Below are positions 42,179 to 50,963 of a stretch of DNA of 64,000 bases, one piece after another (the first letter of the stretch is position 1; each line of letters starts with the position of its first letter). Source of the stretch: Streptomyces sp. GESEQ-4. GTDB taxonomy: Bacteria > Actinomycetota > Actinomycetes > Streptomycetales > Streptomycetaceae. The position numbers and the translations under genes were made by a program. The notes beneath the pieces were generated by a model that was not told the origin of the DNA, did not search any database, and saw nothing but the letters and a program-made list of their open reading frames with translations. The DNA is taken from NCBI RefSeq assembly GCF_017948455.1, contig NZ_JAFFSU010000014.1, positions 62,001-126,000 of the forward strand, given 5' to 3'.

Positions 42179-42861
42179 ACGACCCGCTCCATGTCCCGGG
42201 ACTTGCCGTCCCGTACGACGATCTCGCGGTCCGAGTACGCGGCCACCCGGGCCTCGTGCGTGACCAGCACGACGGCGGCGTTGGTGGACCGGGCGGCGTC
42301 CGTGAGCAGGTCCATCACGCGCTCGCCGTTGAGCGAGTCCAGCGCGCCGGTCGGCTCGTCGGCGAACAGCACGCGCGGGTTGGTCACCAGCGCGCGGGCG
42401 ACGGCGACCCGCTGCCCCTGACCGCCGGACACCTCGCCGGGCCGCTTCTTGCGCAGATCGTCGACCTCCAGCCGCTCCATCCAGGACAGGGCGGCCTTCT
42501 CGGCCTCCTTGCGGCTCGTTCCGTTGAGCCGCAGCGGCAGGGCCACGTTCTCCACGCAGGTGAGTTCGGGCACCAACTGGCCGAACTGGAACACGAACCC
42601 GAACTCGCTCCGCCGCAGCGCACTGCGCTCGGCGTCGCCCATGGTGGCCATCTCGCGGCCGTTGTAGGTGATCGACCCGGAGTCGGGCGGCACGATGCCC
42701 GCGAGGCAGTGCAGCAGGGTCGACTTCCCGGAGCCCGAGGGGCCCATGACGGCGACGACCTCGCCGGGGTGGATGGAGAACTCGGCGCCGTCGAGCGCCG
42801 TGGTCGGACCGTACGTCTTACGCAGTTCGGTCGCGACGAGCAGGGAGCCTGCGGGGGTCAT
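42175..42861 (-). CDS. ABC transporter ATPase, LolD/MacB type
   Basis: 228 residues. Walker A GPSGSGKSTLLHCL, Q-loop FQFGQLVPELTCVENV, signature VSGGQGQRVAVARAL, Walker B VLFADEPTGALDS and H-loop VLVTHEARVAAY are all intact. The GALDSLNGERVMDLL region is typical of the LolD/MacB branch that works with FtsX-type permeases. It overlaps both neighbours by 4 nt in a PadR-ATPase-permease operon. Confidence 0.95.
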   Translation of the reverse strand: MTPAGSLLVATELRKTYGPTTALDGAEFSIHPGEVVAVMGPSGSGKSTLLHCLAGIVPPDSGSITYNGREMATMGDAERSALRRSEFGFVFQFGQLVPELTCVENVALPLRLNGTSRKEAEKAALSWMERLEVDDLRKKRPGEVSGGQGQRVAVARALVTNPRVLFADEPTGALDSLNGERVMDLLTDAARSTNAAVVLVTHEARVAAYSDREIVVRDGKSRDMERVV

Positions 42862-43382
42862 CGGGTCACCACCTCGGCGAGCTTGCCCAGACGCGCGGCC
42901 GTCAGCTCCAGCCAGCGCAGATCCGCTTCGAGATGGAACAGGGCGTGGTCGCAGATCAGCTGGTCCGCGAGATCGCCCTTGCGCTTGCGGTCGGTGAGGA
43001 TCCGCATCATCCGCAGATGCTCCGAACGCTGGGTGTCAAGGATGTCGGCGGCGTTCCGGTGCGTCAGCAGCGCGAGAACGACCTTGGTGTAGAGGGTCGA
43101 CTGCAGATACGGCTCCGGCTTCTCCGGCGTCGCCAGCCATTGCTGTACGTCGGTGATGCCGGCCTCGGTGATCGCGTACCGCTTGCGTTCCGGACCGCCG
43201 CCGGGCTCGATCCCGTCGACTTCGACGAGCCCGTTCTTCAGCAGCCGGGACATCGTCGAGTAGACCTGGCCGTAGTGGAGCGGCCGGTCGTGACCGAACT
43301 TCTCGTCGAAGGCCCGCTTCAGGTCGTAACCGTGACGCGGGCCGGACTCCAGGAGCCCCAGGAGGGTGTGACCGATGGACAT
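42858..43382 (-). CDS. PadR-family transcriptional regulator
   Basis: 174 residues. The winged helix LLGLLESGPRHGYDLKRAFDE and YGQVYSTMSRLLKNGLVEVD is followed by a helical dimerisation part (LQSTLYTKVVLALLTHR...). It heads and probably represses the ABC-transporter operon, inducible by the exported drug or peptide. ATG 43382 is preceded by CCTCCTC rather than a Shine-Dalgarno sequence and by TACAGT at the leaderless distance. Confidence 0.93.
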   Translation of the reverse strand: MSIGHTLLGLLESGPRHGYDLKRAFDEKFGHDRPLHYGQVYSTMSRLLKNGLVEVDGIEPGGGPERKRYAITEAGITDVQQWLATPEKPEPYLQSTLYTKVVLALLTHRNAADILDTQRSEHLRMMRILTDRKRKGDLADQLICDHALFHLEADLRWLELTAARLGKLAEVVTR

Positions 43383-43389
43383 GAGGAGG

Positions 43390-43422
43390 ACTGTACACAG
43401 TGCGTATACCCCGCGTGTATAC
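43390..43422 (-). promoter_or_regulatory. PadR promoter/operator with GTATAC repeats
   Basis: On the gene strand TACAGT (43395-43390) lies 7 nt before the start codon. Just upstream are two palindromic GTATAC boxes (43404-43409 and 43417-43422) 13 bp apart, plus CTGTACACAG at 43391-43400. Autoregulation at these boxes is likely. Confidence 0.5.
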
Positions 43423-43488
43423 GTCGAGTGTGTAGGGCGATACGGGGCGTACGGCGGTGCAGGTGGGGGCCCCATTGTCACGGTTCTG

Positions 43489-43743
43489 CTACTGCTCCGA
43501 GGGAGGCCGACCGCGACGCGGGATCGGACGTGCCTCACCCGGCAGCCGGCCCGCCTCCGCCAGCGCCTTCCGCAGCAGGAACTCGATCTGCGCATTGGCC
43601 GACCGCAGTTCGTCCCCGGCCCACCGCGCCAGCGCCTCGTACACCGACGGGTCCAGCCGCAGCAGCACCTGCTTGCGCTGCTGCGGCCGCCGCTTCTCCG
43701 AGGAGGCCTCGTTCTTCGAGGAAGCCTCAGAAGGATCCGTCAC
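43489..43743 (-). CDS. Small ribbon-helix-helix-like protein cotranscribed with the SPFH gene
   Basis: 84 residues from GTG 43743, within the SPFH stop (GTGA). The first 20 residues are polar; RKQVLLRLDPSVYEALARWA and LRSANAQIEFLLRKALAE give a strand-helix-helix pattern as in Arc/HicB-type DNA-binding proteins; the tail is Arg/Pro-rich. No toxin partner is adjacent except the SPFH protein itself. It may regulate this two-gene operon. Confidence 0.75.
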   Translation of the reverse strand: MTDPSEASSKNEASSEKRRPQQRKQVLLRLDPSVYEALARWAGDELRSANAQIEFLLRKALAEAGRLPGEARPIPRRGRPPSEQ

Positions 43744-44669
43744 TGGTAAAGGGTCCCTGTGTTGAGCACCGGCTGCACCGAGCGGTCCCCGCACAGCACG
43801 ACCATCAGGTTGGAGACCATCGCCGCCTTCCGCTCCGAGTCCAGCTCCACGATGTCCTGCTCGGTGATCCGGGCGAGCGCCGCCTCGACCATCCCGACCG
43901 CCCCGTCCACGATCTGCCGCCGCGCGGCGACGACCGCGCCCGCCTGCTGCCGCTGGAGCATCGCCGAGGCGATCTCCGGCGCGTAGGCGAGGTGCGTGAA
44001 GCGGGACTCGACGATCTGGACGCCGGCCGCCTCCACGCGCGCGTGCAGCTCGACCGCGAGCTTCTCGGTGATCTCCTCGGCGTTGCCGCGCAGCGACAGC
44101 CCTTCCTCGTCATGGGCGTCGTACGGGTACTCGATGGCGATGTGCCGGACGGCCGCCTCGGTCTGCGTGGAGACGAACTCGAAGTAGTCGTCGACCTCGA
44201 AGGTGGCCTGGGCGGTGTCCTGCACCTTCCATACGACGACCGCGGCGAGCTCGATCGGGTTGCCGTAGGCGTCGTTGACCTTCAGGACCGCGGTCTCGTG
44301 ATTGCGTACCCGGGTCGAGATCTTGGTGCGTGAGGTCAGCGGGTTGACCCAACGCAGCCCGTCCTGCCGGATCGTCCCCCGGTACCGCCCGAAGAGCTGG
44401 ACCACCCGGGCCTCGCCGGGCGCCACCATGTTCAGCCCGCACATCGCGAGGAACGCGGCGATGGCGACGACTATGCCACCGACGATCAGCGCGGCCTTGC
44501 CGCCGGCCCCGGAGACCGCCGTAGCGGCCACGATCATCCCGATCCCGCCCAGCAGCCCGATCAGACCGAGCAGCAGCGCGAGCCCGCCGCCGATGCTGTG
44601 CGCGGCGAATTCACGGACGCGCGGTTCGGGCATGTCGGGGAGGTCGGGTGCGGTGTCGTGCGTGGTCAT
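43740..44669 (-). CDS. SPFH/Band 7 domain membrane protein
   Basis: 309 residues. Two adjacent N-terminal membrane helices (GGGLALLLGLIGLLGGIGMIV and ALIVGGIVVAIAAFLAMCGL) precede the SPFH domain: NMVAPGEARVVQLFGRYRGT, NPIELAAVVVWKVQDTAQAT and VQIVESRFTHLAYAPEIASA. Such proteins scaffold membrane microdomains; in Streptomyces this type is found with a small ribbon-helix-helix gene. The C-terminal helix (AGAVVAARRQIVDGAVGMV) may oligomerise. Confidence 0.9.
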   Translation of the reverse strand: MTTHDTAPDLPDMPEPRVREFAAHSIGGGLALLLGLIGLLGGIGMIVAATAVSGAGGKAALIVGGIVVAIAAFLAMCGLNMVAPGEARVVQLFGRYRGTIRQDGLRWVNPLTSRTKISTRVRNHETAVLKVNDAYGNPIELAAVVVWKVQDTAQATFEVDDYFEFVSTQTEAAVRHIAIEYPYDAHDEEGLSLRGNAEEITEKLAVELHARVEAAGVQIVESRFTHLAYAPEIASAMLQRQQAGAVVAARRQIVDGAVGMVEAALARITEQDIVELDSERKAAMVSNLMVVLCGDRSVQPVLNTGTLYQ

Positions 44670-44933
44670 GGGTGTTCCCCCGGTTCTCGATGGAGCTGTT
44701 GCTTGCTCGTTGCTCGTTTAGCTTCGTTCTATCTAAGTGATATCAGATTACCCCACGACAGCAACCCTAACCGCCTCTCAGTCGTCGGTTCTGTTGGGAC
44801 AGGTGCTGATTCTCACGTCCGTAAAAGCCCGGATCGCACGCCCTTTGTCACATACGGCGGTGTTAGCTTTCTGAGCTGACCTGAGCGTGCAACCTGTGTG
44901 ACAGCCGACGACGGAAGCGGAGCAGACGGAGCC
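44670..44933. promoter_or_regulatory. Divergent promoter region, SPFH operon and PBP gene
   Basis: The 264-bp region has an AT-rich patch at 44716-44752 containing ATCTAAGTGATATCAGAT (44731-44748) with the palindromic core TGATATCA (44739-44746), a likely operator or promoter for the SPFH gene. The PBP side has GGAG before ATG 44934. No RNA switch is recognised. Confidence 0.5.
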
Positions 44934-47261
44934 ATGGGACGAGCGGAAGAGAGACGAGCGCGGCAGCGCGGTGGCCACCGCGCCGCGCCCAGGCGCCGCT
45001 CGCGTCGAGCGCCGGGGAAGAACGACGGCAAGAGCTTCATACGCCGGCTGTTCACATGGAAGAAGCTCCTCGGCACGTTCCTCGGCGTCTGCCTGCTCGG
45101 CATCGGCGGCTTCATCGTGCTGTACCTGGTCGTCGACGTCCCCGACGGCAACGCGGCGGCGCAGGCCGCGAAGTTGCAGAGCAACGTCTACAAGTACAGC
45201 AACGGCGATGTCATGGCCCGCGACGGCAAGGTCAACCGGGAGATCGTGGACCTGTCCAAGGTGCCCAAGGACGTCCGGAACACCTTCGTCGCCGCCGAGA
45301 ACAAGACCTTCTACAAGGACGCCGGCATCGACCTCAAGGGCACGGCCCGCGGTGTGTTCAACACGCTGTCCGGCAAGGGCGCCCAGGGTGGTTCGACGAT
45401 CACCCAGCAGTACGTCAAGAACTACTACCTCAGCCAGGAACAGACGGTCTCCCGCAAGCTGAAGGAGATCGTCATCTCCTTGAAGGTGGACCGCCAGTTG
45501 TCCAAGGACGACATCCTCGCGGGCTACCTCAACACCAGCTACTTCGGCCGCAACGCCTACGGCATCCAGGCCGCCGCGCAGGCGTACTACCGGGTCGATG
45601 CCGAGGATCTCTCGGTCGAGCAGGGCGCCTACCTCTCCGCCCTGCTCCAGGCCCCGAGCACCTACGACTGGGCCGTCGCCTCCGAAACCGGTAAGACACT
45701 GGTGAAGGAGCGCTGGAACTACGTCCTGGACAACATGGTCGAGATGGACTGGCTGGACTCCAGCAAGCGGCAGGCCATGGAGTTCCCGGTGCCGGAGCCA
45801 CCGAAGGCCGCCGCCGGGCTCGAGGGGCAGAAGGGCTATCTGGTCGAGCTCGCCAACACACAGCTCGAGAACCAGCTGATGAAGGAAGGTCTCTCCCGCT
45901 CCGAGGCGGAGTCCCAGGTGAAGGGACAGGGCTGGACCATCACCCTGAACATCGACAAGAAGAAGCAGGCTCAGCTGGAGAAGGCGGCCAAGACCCAGCT
46001 GATCAGCAAGCTGGACCCCAAAAAGCGGCCCGTCGACGCGGACATCCAGGCGGGTGCCGTCTCCGTCGATCCCAAGACCGGCAAGATCGTCGCCCTCTAC
46101 GGCGGTGCGGACTACTTCAAGCACTACAGCTCCAACGCGACGAGGACGGACTACCAGCCCGCGTCAACGTTCAAGCCGGTGATCCTCGCCGCCGCCCTGG
46201 AGAACAAGGCCAAGACGCAGGACGGCAGGACGATCGGCGCGCGCACGGTCTACGACGGCACGAGCAAGCGGCCCGTCGTGGCCGACGGCAAGAAGATCGG
46301 TTTCGCCCCGCCCAACGAGGACGACGTCGACTACGGCGACGTCACCGTCCAGACGGCGACGAACAAGTCCATCAACTCGGTGTTCGCGCAGATGGGCATC
46401 GACGTCGGCTTGGACAAGATGATGGAGACGGCCACCAAGCTCGGCATGGACACCGGGGATCTGACACCGCGGGCCTCACACACCCTCGGCACCATGGGCG
46501 CCAGCCCACTGCAGATGGCCGCGGTCTACGCCACCCTCGACAACCACGGCAAGAAGGTCACCCCGACCCTCGTCGCGTCGGCCGAGCAGAACGACCGGAC
46601 CATCAAGATGCCGGACCCGATCGGCGAGCAGGTGATCAGCCGGGAGGCCGCCGACACCGTGACCTCGGTACTGACCGGCGTGGTCGACGACGGTACGGCC
46701 CGCAAGTCGGTGCGCGACAACCCGGCTCGCGACGGTCAGGAGGTCGCCGGCAAGACCGGTACCTCCGACTTCGGCAGGTCGGCCTGGTTCACCGGCTACA
46801 CGCCGGACCTGGTGACCTCGGTCGGATTGTTCGGCGAGGCTGCCAAGACCAAGGGCAAGATCGAGGAGGGCGACCAGGTCGACATGAAGGGCGCGACCGG
46901 CACCCTGCCGGGCAAGGGCAGGGTCAACGGCGGCGGGATCCCGGCCCAGATCTGGGCGGCGTACATGTTCGGCGTGACGAAGACGGACGCCGAGTTCGAC
47001 CTGGACACCACCCAGGGCGCGGGCGTCGAGCCCTCCGTGTCCCCGACGCCATCGCAGTCGCCGATCGAGACGCCGAGCAACGAGCCGACATCCGAGGAGC
47101 CGACCAGCGAGTCCCCGACGACCTCGCAGCCGCCGAGCCAGACGCCCTCACAGACCCCGTCCCAAACCCCGAGCCAAACCCCGAGCCAGTCGCCGACGAC
47201 ATCACCACCACCGGAGGACGGCGACCCGGAGGACCCGATCGACCCAGGTCTGGGGCAATAG
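44934..47261 (+). CDS. Class A penicillin-binding protein (transglycosylase/transpeptidase)
   Basis: 775 residues. A basic cytoplasmic start (residues 1-45) and one membrane helix (FLGVCLLGIGGFIVLYLVV) precede the GT51 transglycosylase (FVAAENKTFYKDAGID, Glu122; GGSTITQQYVKN) and the transpeptidase with S411-TFK, S479-IN and K607-TG. The tail (from ~residue 700) is Thr/Pro/Ser-rich with PSQT repeats and likely unfolded in the wall. It polymerises and crosslinks peptidoglycan. ENKTF in place of the common EDRRF is unusual. Confidence 0.95.
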   Translation: MGRAEERRARQRGGHRAAPRRRSRRAPGKNDGKSFIRRLFTWKKLLGTFLGVCLLGIGGFIVLYLVVDVPDGNAAAQAAKLQSNVYKYSNGDVMARDGKVNREIVDLSKVPKDVRNTFVAAENKTFYKDAGIDLKGTARGVFNTLSGKGAQGGSTITQQYVKNYYLSQEQTVSRKLKEIVISLKVDRQLSKDDILAGYLNTSYFGRNAYGIQAAAQAYYRVDAEDLSVEQGAYLSALLQAPSTYDWAVASETGKTLVKERWNYVLDNMVEMDWLDSSKRQAMEFPVPEPPKAAAGLEGQKGYLVELANTQLENQLMKEGLSRSEAESQVKGQGWTITLNIDKKKQAQLEKAAKTQLISKLDPKKRPVDADIQAGAVSVDPKTGKIVALYGGADYFKHYSSNATRTDYQPASTFKPVILAAALENKAKTQDGRTIGARTVYDGTSKRPVVADGKKIGFAPPNEDDVDYGDVTVQTATNKSINSVFAQMGIDVGLDKMMETATKLGMDTGDLTPRASHTLGTMGASPLQMAAVYATLDNHGKKVTPTLVASAEQNDRTIKMPDPIGEQVISREAADTVTSVLTGVVDDGTARKSVRDNPARDGQEVAGKTGTSDFGRSAWFTGYTPDLVTSVGLFGEAAKTKGKIEEGDQVDMKGATGTLPGKGRVNGGGIPAQIWAAYMFGVTKTDAEFDLDTTQGAGVEPSVSPTPSQSPIETPSNEPTSEEPTSESPTTSQPPSQTPSQTPSQTPSQTPSQSPTTSPPPEDGDPEDPIDPGLGQ

Positions 47262-47268
47262 GAAAGTG

Positions 47269-47294
47269 GGGCGCCCGTGAAACACCGGGCGCCC
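47269..47294 (+). terminator. Hairpin terminator of the PBP gene
   Basis: GGGCGCCCG (47269-47277) pairs with CGGGCGCCC (47286-47294) around an 8-nt loop, directly followed by the dispersed repeat. Confidence 0.7.
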
Positions 47295-47304
47295 GGTCCC
47301 ACCT

Positions 47305-47350
47305 AGGGGCGCGGGGAACTGCGCGACCAGCCCCCACGACCCGCAGCCGC
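47305..47350. repeat. Dispersed GC-rich intergenic repeat, copy 3
   Basis: AGGGGCGCGGGGAACTGCGC (identical core to copy 1) with a CCAGCCCCCACGACCCGCAG-like tail; lies between convergent PBP and catalase genes. Confidence 0.7.
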
Positions 47351-47381
47351 GCAACAACACTGGGCCCCCCGAACGGAGCGC

Positions 47382-48845
47382 CTACCGCCCATTCACCTCG
47401 TGGGCGATCCGATCCCCGATCTCCTTGTCGATGTTGCGCCAGTACTGCACAGCACGCTCCACCACCGGCCGCGTAACCCCCTGCTTCAGGTGCCCGCTGA
47501 CATTGGAGACCAGCCGCCCGCGGGCAGCGTCATCAAGGACCTGCCGAACCATCGTCCCCGGCTGCCCGAAATCGTCGTCCTCGCGATGCAACTTGTACGC
47601 CTCCCGCACCATCTCCCCCGCCGCCTGCCACCCCGCGACATCCCCGAACTGCTGAACCGCCGCGGCCGGACCGCCGTACGAGTTGGGCGCGTACGGCGCA
47701 CCCGTGCGGGCGGGCTCGTACCGCATGGGGCCGTCCTTCGCGTACGAGTTGACCGCCGACCGGGGTCGATTCGGCGGCAGCTGCGCATAGTTGGGACCGA
47801 TGCGATAACGGTGCGTGTCCGGGTACGAGAAGAGCCGGCCGAGCAGCATCTTGTCCGGGGACGGGCCGATGCCCGGCACCAGGTTGGACGGCTCAAACGC
47901 GGCCTGCTCGATGTGGATGAAGTAGTCCTCGGGGTTCTCGTTGAGGGTCATCCGGCCGACCTCGATCAGCGGGTAGTCGCCGTGCGGCCACACCTTGGTC
48001 AGGTCGAACGGGTTGAACCGGTAGTCGGGGGCGTCCTCGAACGGCATCACCTGCACATGGACCGTCCAGGACGGGTGCTCGCCGCGCTGGATCGCCTCGA
48101 ACAGATCCCGGCGGTGGCAGTCCGCGTCCTCGCCCGCGAGCCGGTCGGCGTCCGCCTGGGTGAGGAAGTCGATGCCCTGGTCGGTCTTGATGTGGTACTT
48201 GACCCAGAACTTCTCGCCGCCGCCGTTGACCCACATATAGGTGTGGGAGGAGTACCCGTTCATGTTGCGGTACGTCTTCGGGATGCCCCGGTCGCCCATC
48301 AGCCACGTCACCATGTGCGCGCTTTCGGGGGAGAGGGTCCAGAAGTCCCACTGCATGTTGTTGTCGCGCAGCCCGTTGTCCGGGCGGCGCTTCTGGGAGC
48401 GGATGAAGTCCTGGAACTTCTGTGGATCACGGACGAAGAAGACCGGCGTGTTGTTGCCGACCAGGTCGTAGTTGCCGTGCTCCGTGTAGAACTTCAGCGC
48501 GAAGCCGCGGGGGTCGCGCCAGGTGTCGGGGGAGCCGTGCTCACCCGCGACGGTCGAGAAGCGCGCCAGCATCTCGGTGCGCTTGCCGGGCTGGAACAGG
48601 TCGGCCTTGGTGAACTGGCTGACGTCATTGGTCACTTCGAAGATTCCGTATGCGCCACTGCCCTTGGCGTGCACCACACGCTCCGGGACCCGCTCCCGGT
48701 TGAACTGGGCCATCTTCTCGATGAGGTAGTGGTCCTGGAGCAGGATGGGACCGTTGGACCCGATGGTCAGCGAGTGCTCGTCGCTCTCCACCGGGATCCC
48801 GTGGTTGTCCGTGGTGTACGGAACCTGCTGGGGTGTCTGCGTCAC
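47382..48845 (-). CDS. katA: Monofunctional heme catalase
   Basis: 487 residues from GTG 48845 with GGGAGG 7 nt upstream; an ATG 21 nt further up lacks such a site. The distal heme His lies in ERVVHAKGSGAYG, the distal Asn in VGNNTPVFFVRD, and the proximal Tyr in GRLFSYPDTHRYR; length matches clade 3 small-subunit catalases. It converts hydrogen peroxide to water and oxygen. No Fur-type catR gene is adjacent. Together with ahpD it is the main peroxide defence in this window. Confidence 0.96.
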   Translation of the reverse strand: MTQTPQQVPYTTDNHGIPVESDEHSLTIGSNGPILLQDHYLIEKMAQFNRERVPERVVHAKGSGAYGIFEVTNDVSQFTKADLFQPGKRTEMLARFSTVAGEHGSPDTWRDPRGFALKFYTEHGNYDLVGNNTPVFFVRDPQKFQDFIRSQKRRPDNGLRDNNMQWDFWTLSPESAHMVTWLMGDRGIPKTYRNMNGYSSHTYMWVNGGGEKFWVKYHIKTDQGIDFLTQADADRLAGEDADCHRRDLFEAIQRGEHPSWTVHVQVMPFEDAPDYRFNPFDLTKVWPHGDYPLIEVGRMTLNENPEDYFIHIEQAAFEPSNLVPGIGPSPDKMLLGRLFSYPDTHRYRIGPNYAQLPPNRPRSAVNSYAKDGPMRYEPARTGAPYAPNSYGGPAAAVQQFGDVAGWQAAGEMVREAYKLHREDDDFGQPGTMVRQVLDDAARGRLVSNVSGHLKQGVTRPVVERAVQYWRNIDKEIGDRIAHEVNGR

Positions 48846-48944
48846 GAGCGTCCTCCCGTCTTGCATGGGGGATCGGTCAGGTCGCTTCGCTCACGCCAGC
48901 CAGTCAACTCCGTCGTCGGGACAACGGCAACATTTGGATCTGGT

Positions 48945-50963
48945 CTAAGTCCGGTTCAGCTCGAACCAGACCACCTTCCCCGTGCTCAGCCGCGTCGCTC
49001 CCCAGCGCCGGGCCAGCCGGTTCACCAGATACAGCCCGCGTCCGCCCTCGTCCGTGGCCCGTGCCTGCCGCAGCCGCGGCAGCTGCGGCACATCGTCACC
49101 GACCTCGCAGCGCAGTACGTCGGTGCGCAGCAGCCGGAGCGTGATCGGCCGGGTCGCATAGCGCACGGCATTGGTCACGACCTCGCTGACCAGCAGCTCC
49201 ACCGAGTCGGTGAGCTCCTCCATGTCCCAGCGGGCGAGCGCGCGCCGGGCCAGCCGCCGGGCCTTGCCGGGCGCCATCTCCTCCGGCTCCAGGAACCAGT
49301 ACGCCACGTCGTTGGGCGCGATCCCGTCGAAGCGGGCGGCGAGCAGCGCGATGTCGTCGTCCCGGTCGCCGGGGCCGAGCATGTCGAGCACCTCGTCGCA
49401 GAGCGCCTCCAGCGGCGGCGGATGGTCGGGCCCGGTCAGCTGCGCGGTCGCGGCGAGCTTCTCGCGCAGCTGCTCTATGCCGGTCCACACGTCCCGCAGC
49501 CGGGACTCGACCAGCCCGTCCGTATAGAGGAGCAGGGTCCCTCCGGCGGGCGCGTCCAGCTCTACGGCCTCGAAGTCGACGCCGCCGACACCGATGGGCG
49601 CGCCGGGCGGCACCCGCAGCACCTCGGCCCGACCGCCGAGATGCAGCAGCACGGGCGGCGGATGGCCGGCGTTGGCGATGGTGATGCGGTGCGACACCGG
49701 GTCGTAGACGGCGTACAGGCAGGTCGCCATGCGGTCGGTGCCCAGGCGCTGGGCCTGTTCGTCGAGGTGGTGCAGGACCTCCTGCGGCGGCAGGTCGAGC
49801 CCGGCGAGGGTCTGCGCCGTGGTGCGCAGCTGGCCCATGATCGCGGCGGAGGTCATGGAGTGCCCCATGACGTCGCCCACCACGAGCGCCACGCGGCTGC
49901 CCGGCAGTGGGATGGCGTCGTACCAGTCGCCGCCGACGCGCGCGGTCTCGGCGGCCGGGAGATAGCGGGACGCCAGCCGTACGCCGGTGGCCTTGGGCAA
50001 GTTTTCGGGCAGCATGGTGCGCTGCAGCTCGTCGGCGATGTACGCCTCACGGCCGTACAGCACCGCCTTGTCGATGCCCAGCGCGCTGTGCGTGGCCAGC
50101 TGGGCGGCGACGAGGAGGTCGTCGGGCTCGAAGGCCATGCGTTCCGGGCGGCGCAGGAAGAGCGCGGCGCCGATGACCCGGCGCCGGCCGCGGAGCGGGG
50201 CGAGGATGGCGCGCTGGCCGCCGGGGACGGCCACGTCCTCGCCGAGGAGTTCGGGCAGCGCGGCGCGGGCCGCGGGGGCGTCGGCGAAGACCGGGCGCAC
50301 TCCGCGCAGCACCTCGTTCAGCGCGCCGCCGGGCAGTACCTCGCACAGGTCCGCGCCGGCCGGCGTCAGATCCGTCGGCTCGGCCTGCGGCACGGGCCCG
50401 AAACCGCCCTCGGTGTCCCGCTCCTCCGGGATCCGGTCGGTACGGCGCAGCCGCAGCACCACCGGGCCGGTGGGCCGCTCGTCGCCGACCGGCAGCGGGT
50501 CGCGCAGATAGACCAGGATCGCGTCCGAGAACGTCGGTACGGTCGCCCGGCACAGCCCCATCACGATCTCGTCGAGGTCGATGCCGCGGGCGATCCGCCG
50601 GGTCGCGGCGCCGACGAAGCGCAGCCGGTCCCCGTCCCGCCGCATCGGCGTGGGCCGGCCGGGCGCCACCCCCTGGCCGGTACGGCGGTCCTGGCGGGAC
50701 ATGTCGTCTTCGGTGCCGTGCTGAACAGCGACCCCCTCGGGAACGGGCCGCGGACGGTGGTGATCCGGCTCGACGGCTGCGGGCTGGGAGTGCTCCGTGT
50801 CACCGGCAGGCGTGCCCGCGGGCGGCGTCTCGCCGGTGCGGGCCTGTGCCGGTAAGGCGGAGGCGCGCGCCCCCGCACCGGGGGTACGCAGGAGCGCCCC
50901 GCGGGGGTCCGTGGGGCCGGCGCCGGTCTCAGGGCGCTCGAAGGAGGTCGGCTGCTCCGTCAC
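48945..50963 (-). CDS. GAF-PP2C(SpoIIE)-HATPase stress-signalling phosphatase
   Basis: 672 residues from GTG 50963. Residues 1-105 are disordered and Pro/Arg-rich; ~110-300 form a GAF-like domain (RGIDLDEIVMGLCRATVPTF); ~305-530 a SpoIIE-type PP2C phosphatase (GGDWYDAIPLPG, VVGDVMGHSMTSA, DRDDDIALLAAR with metal-binding Asp); ~540-672 an RsbW-like ATPase (LLVSEVVTNAVRYA, GRGLYLVNRLARRWG). Such fusions can dephosphorylate anti-anti-sigma factors and bind them at once. The signal for the GAF domain is unknown. Confidence 0.93.
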   Translation of the reverse strand: MTEQPTSFERPETGAGPTDPRGALLRTPGAGARASALPAQARTGETPPAGTPAGDTEHSQPAAVEPDHHRPRPVPEGVAVQHGTEDDMSRQDRRTGQGVAPGRPTPMRRDGDRLRFVGAATRRIARGIDLDEIVMGLCRATVPTFSDAILVYLRDPLPVGDERPTGPVVLRLRRTDRIPEERDTEGGFGPVPQAEPTDLTPAGADLCEVLPGGALNEVLRGVRPVFADAPAARAALPELLGEDVAVPGGQRAILAPLRGRRRVIGAALFLRRPERMAFEPDDLLVAAQLATHSALGIDKAVLYGREAYIADELQRTMLPENLPKATGVRLASRYLPAAETARVGGDWYDAIPLPGSRVALVVGDVMGHSMTSAAIMGQLRTTAQTLAGLDLPPQEVLHHLDEQAQRLGTDRMATCLYAVYDPVSHRITIANAGHPPPVLLHLGGRAEVLRVPPGAPIGVGGVDFEAVELDAPAGGTLLLYTDGLVESRLRDVWTGIEQLREKLAATAQLTGPDHPPPLEALCDEVLDMLGPGDRDDDIALLAARFDGIAPNDVAYWFLEPEEMAPGKARRLARRALARWDMEELTDSVELLVSEVVTNAVRYATRPITLRLLRTDVLRCEVGDDVPQLPRLRQARATDEGGRGLYLVNRLARRWGATRLSTGKVVWFELNRT

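Noticed and set aside
47400..50855. An 1151-codon plus-strand open frame antisense to catalase and the phosphatase.
   Set aside because: Both minus-strand genes show intact catalytic motifs and third-position GC bias; the plus frame is low-complexity shadow.
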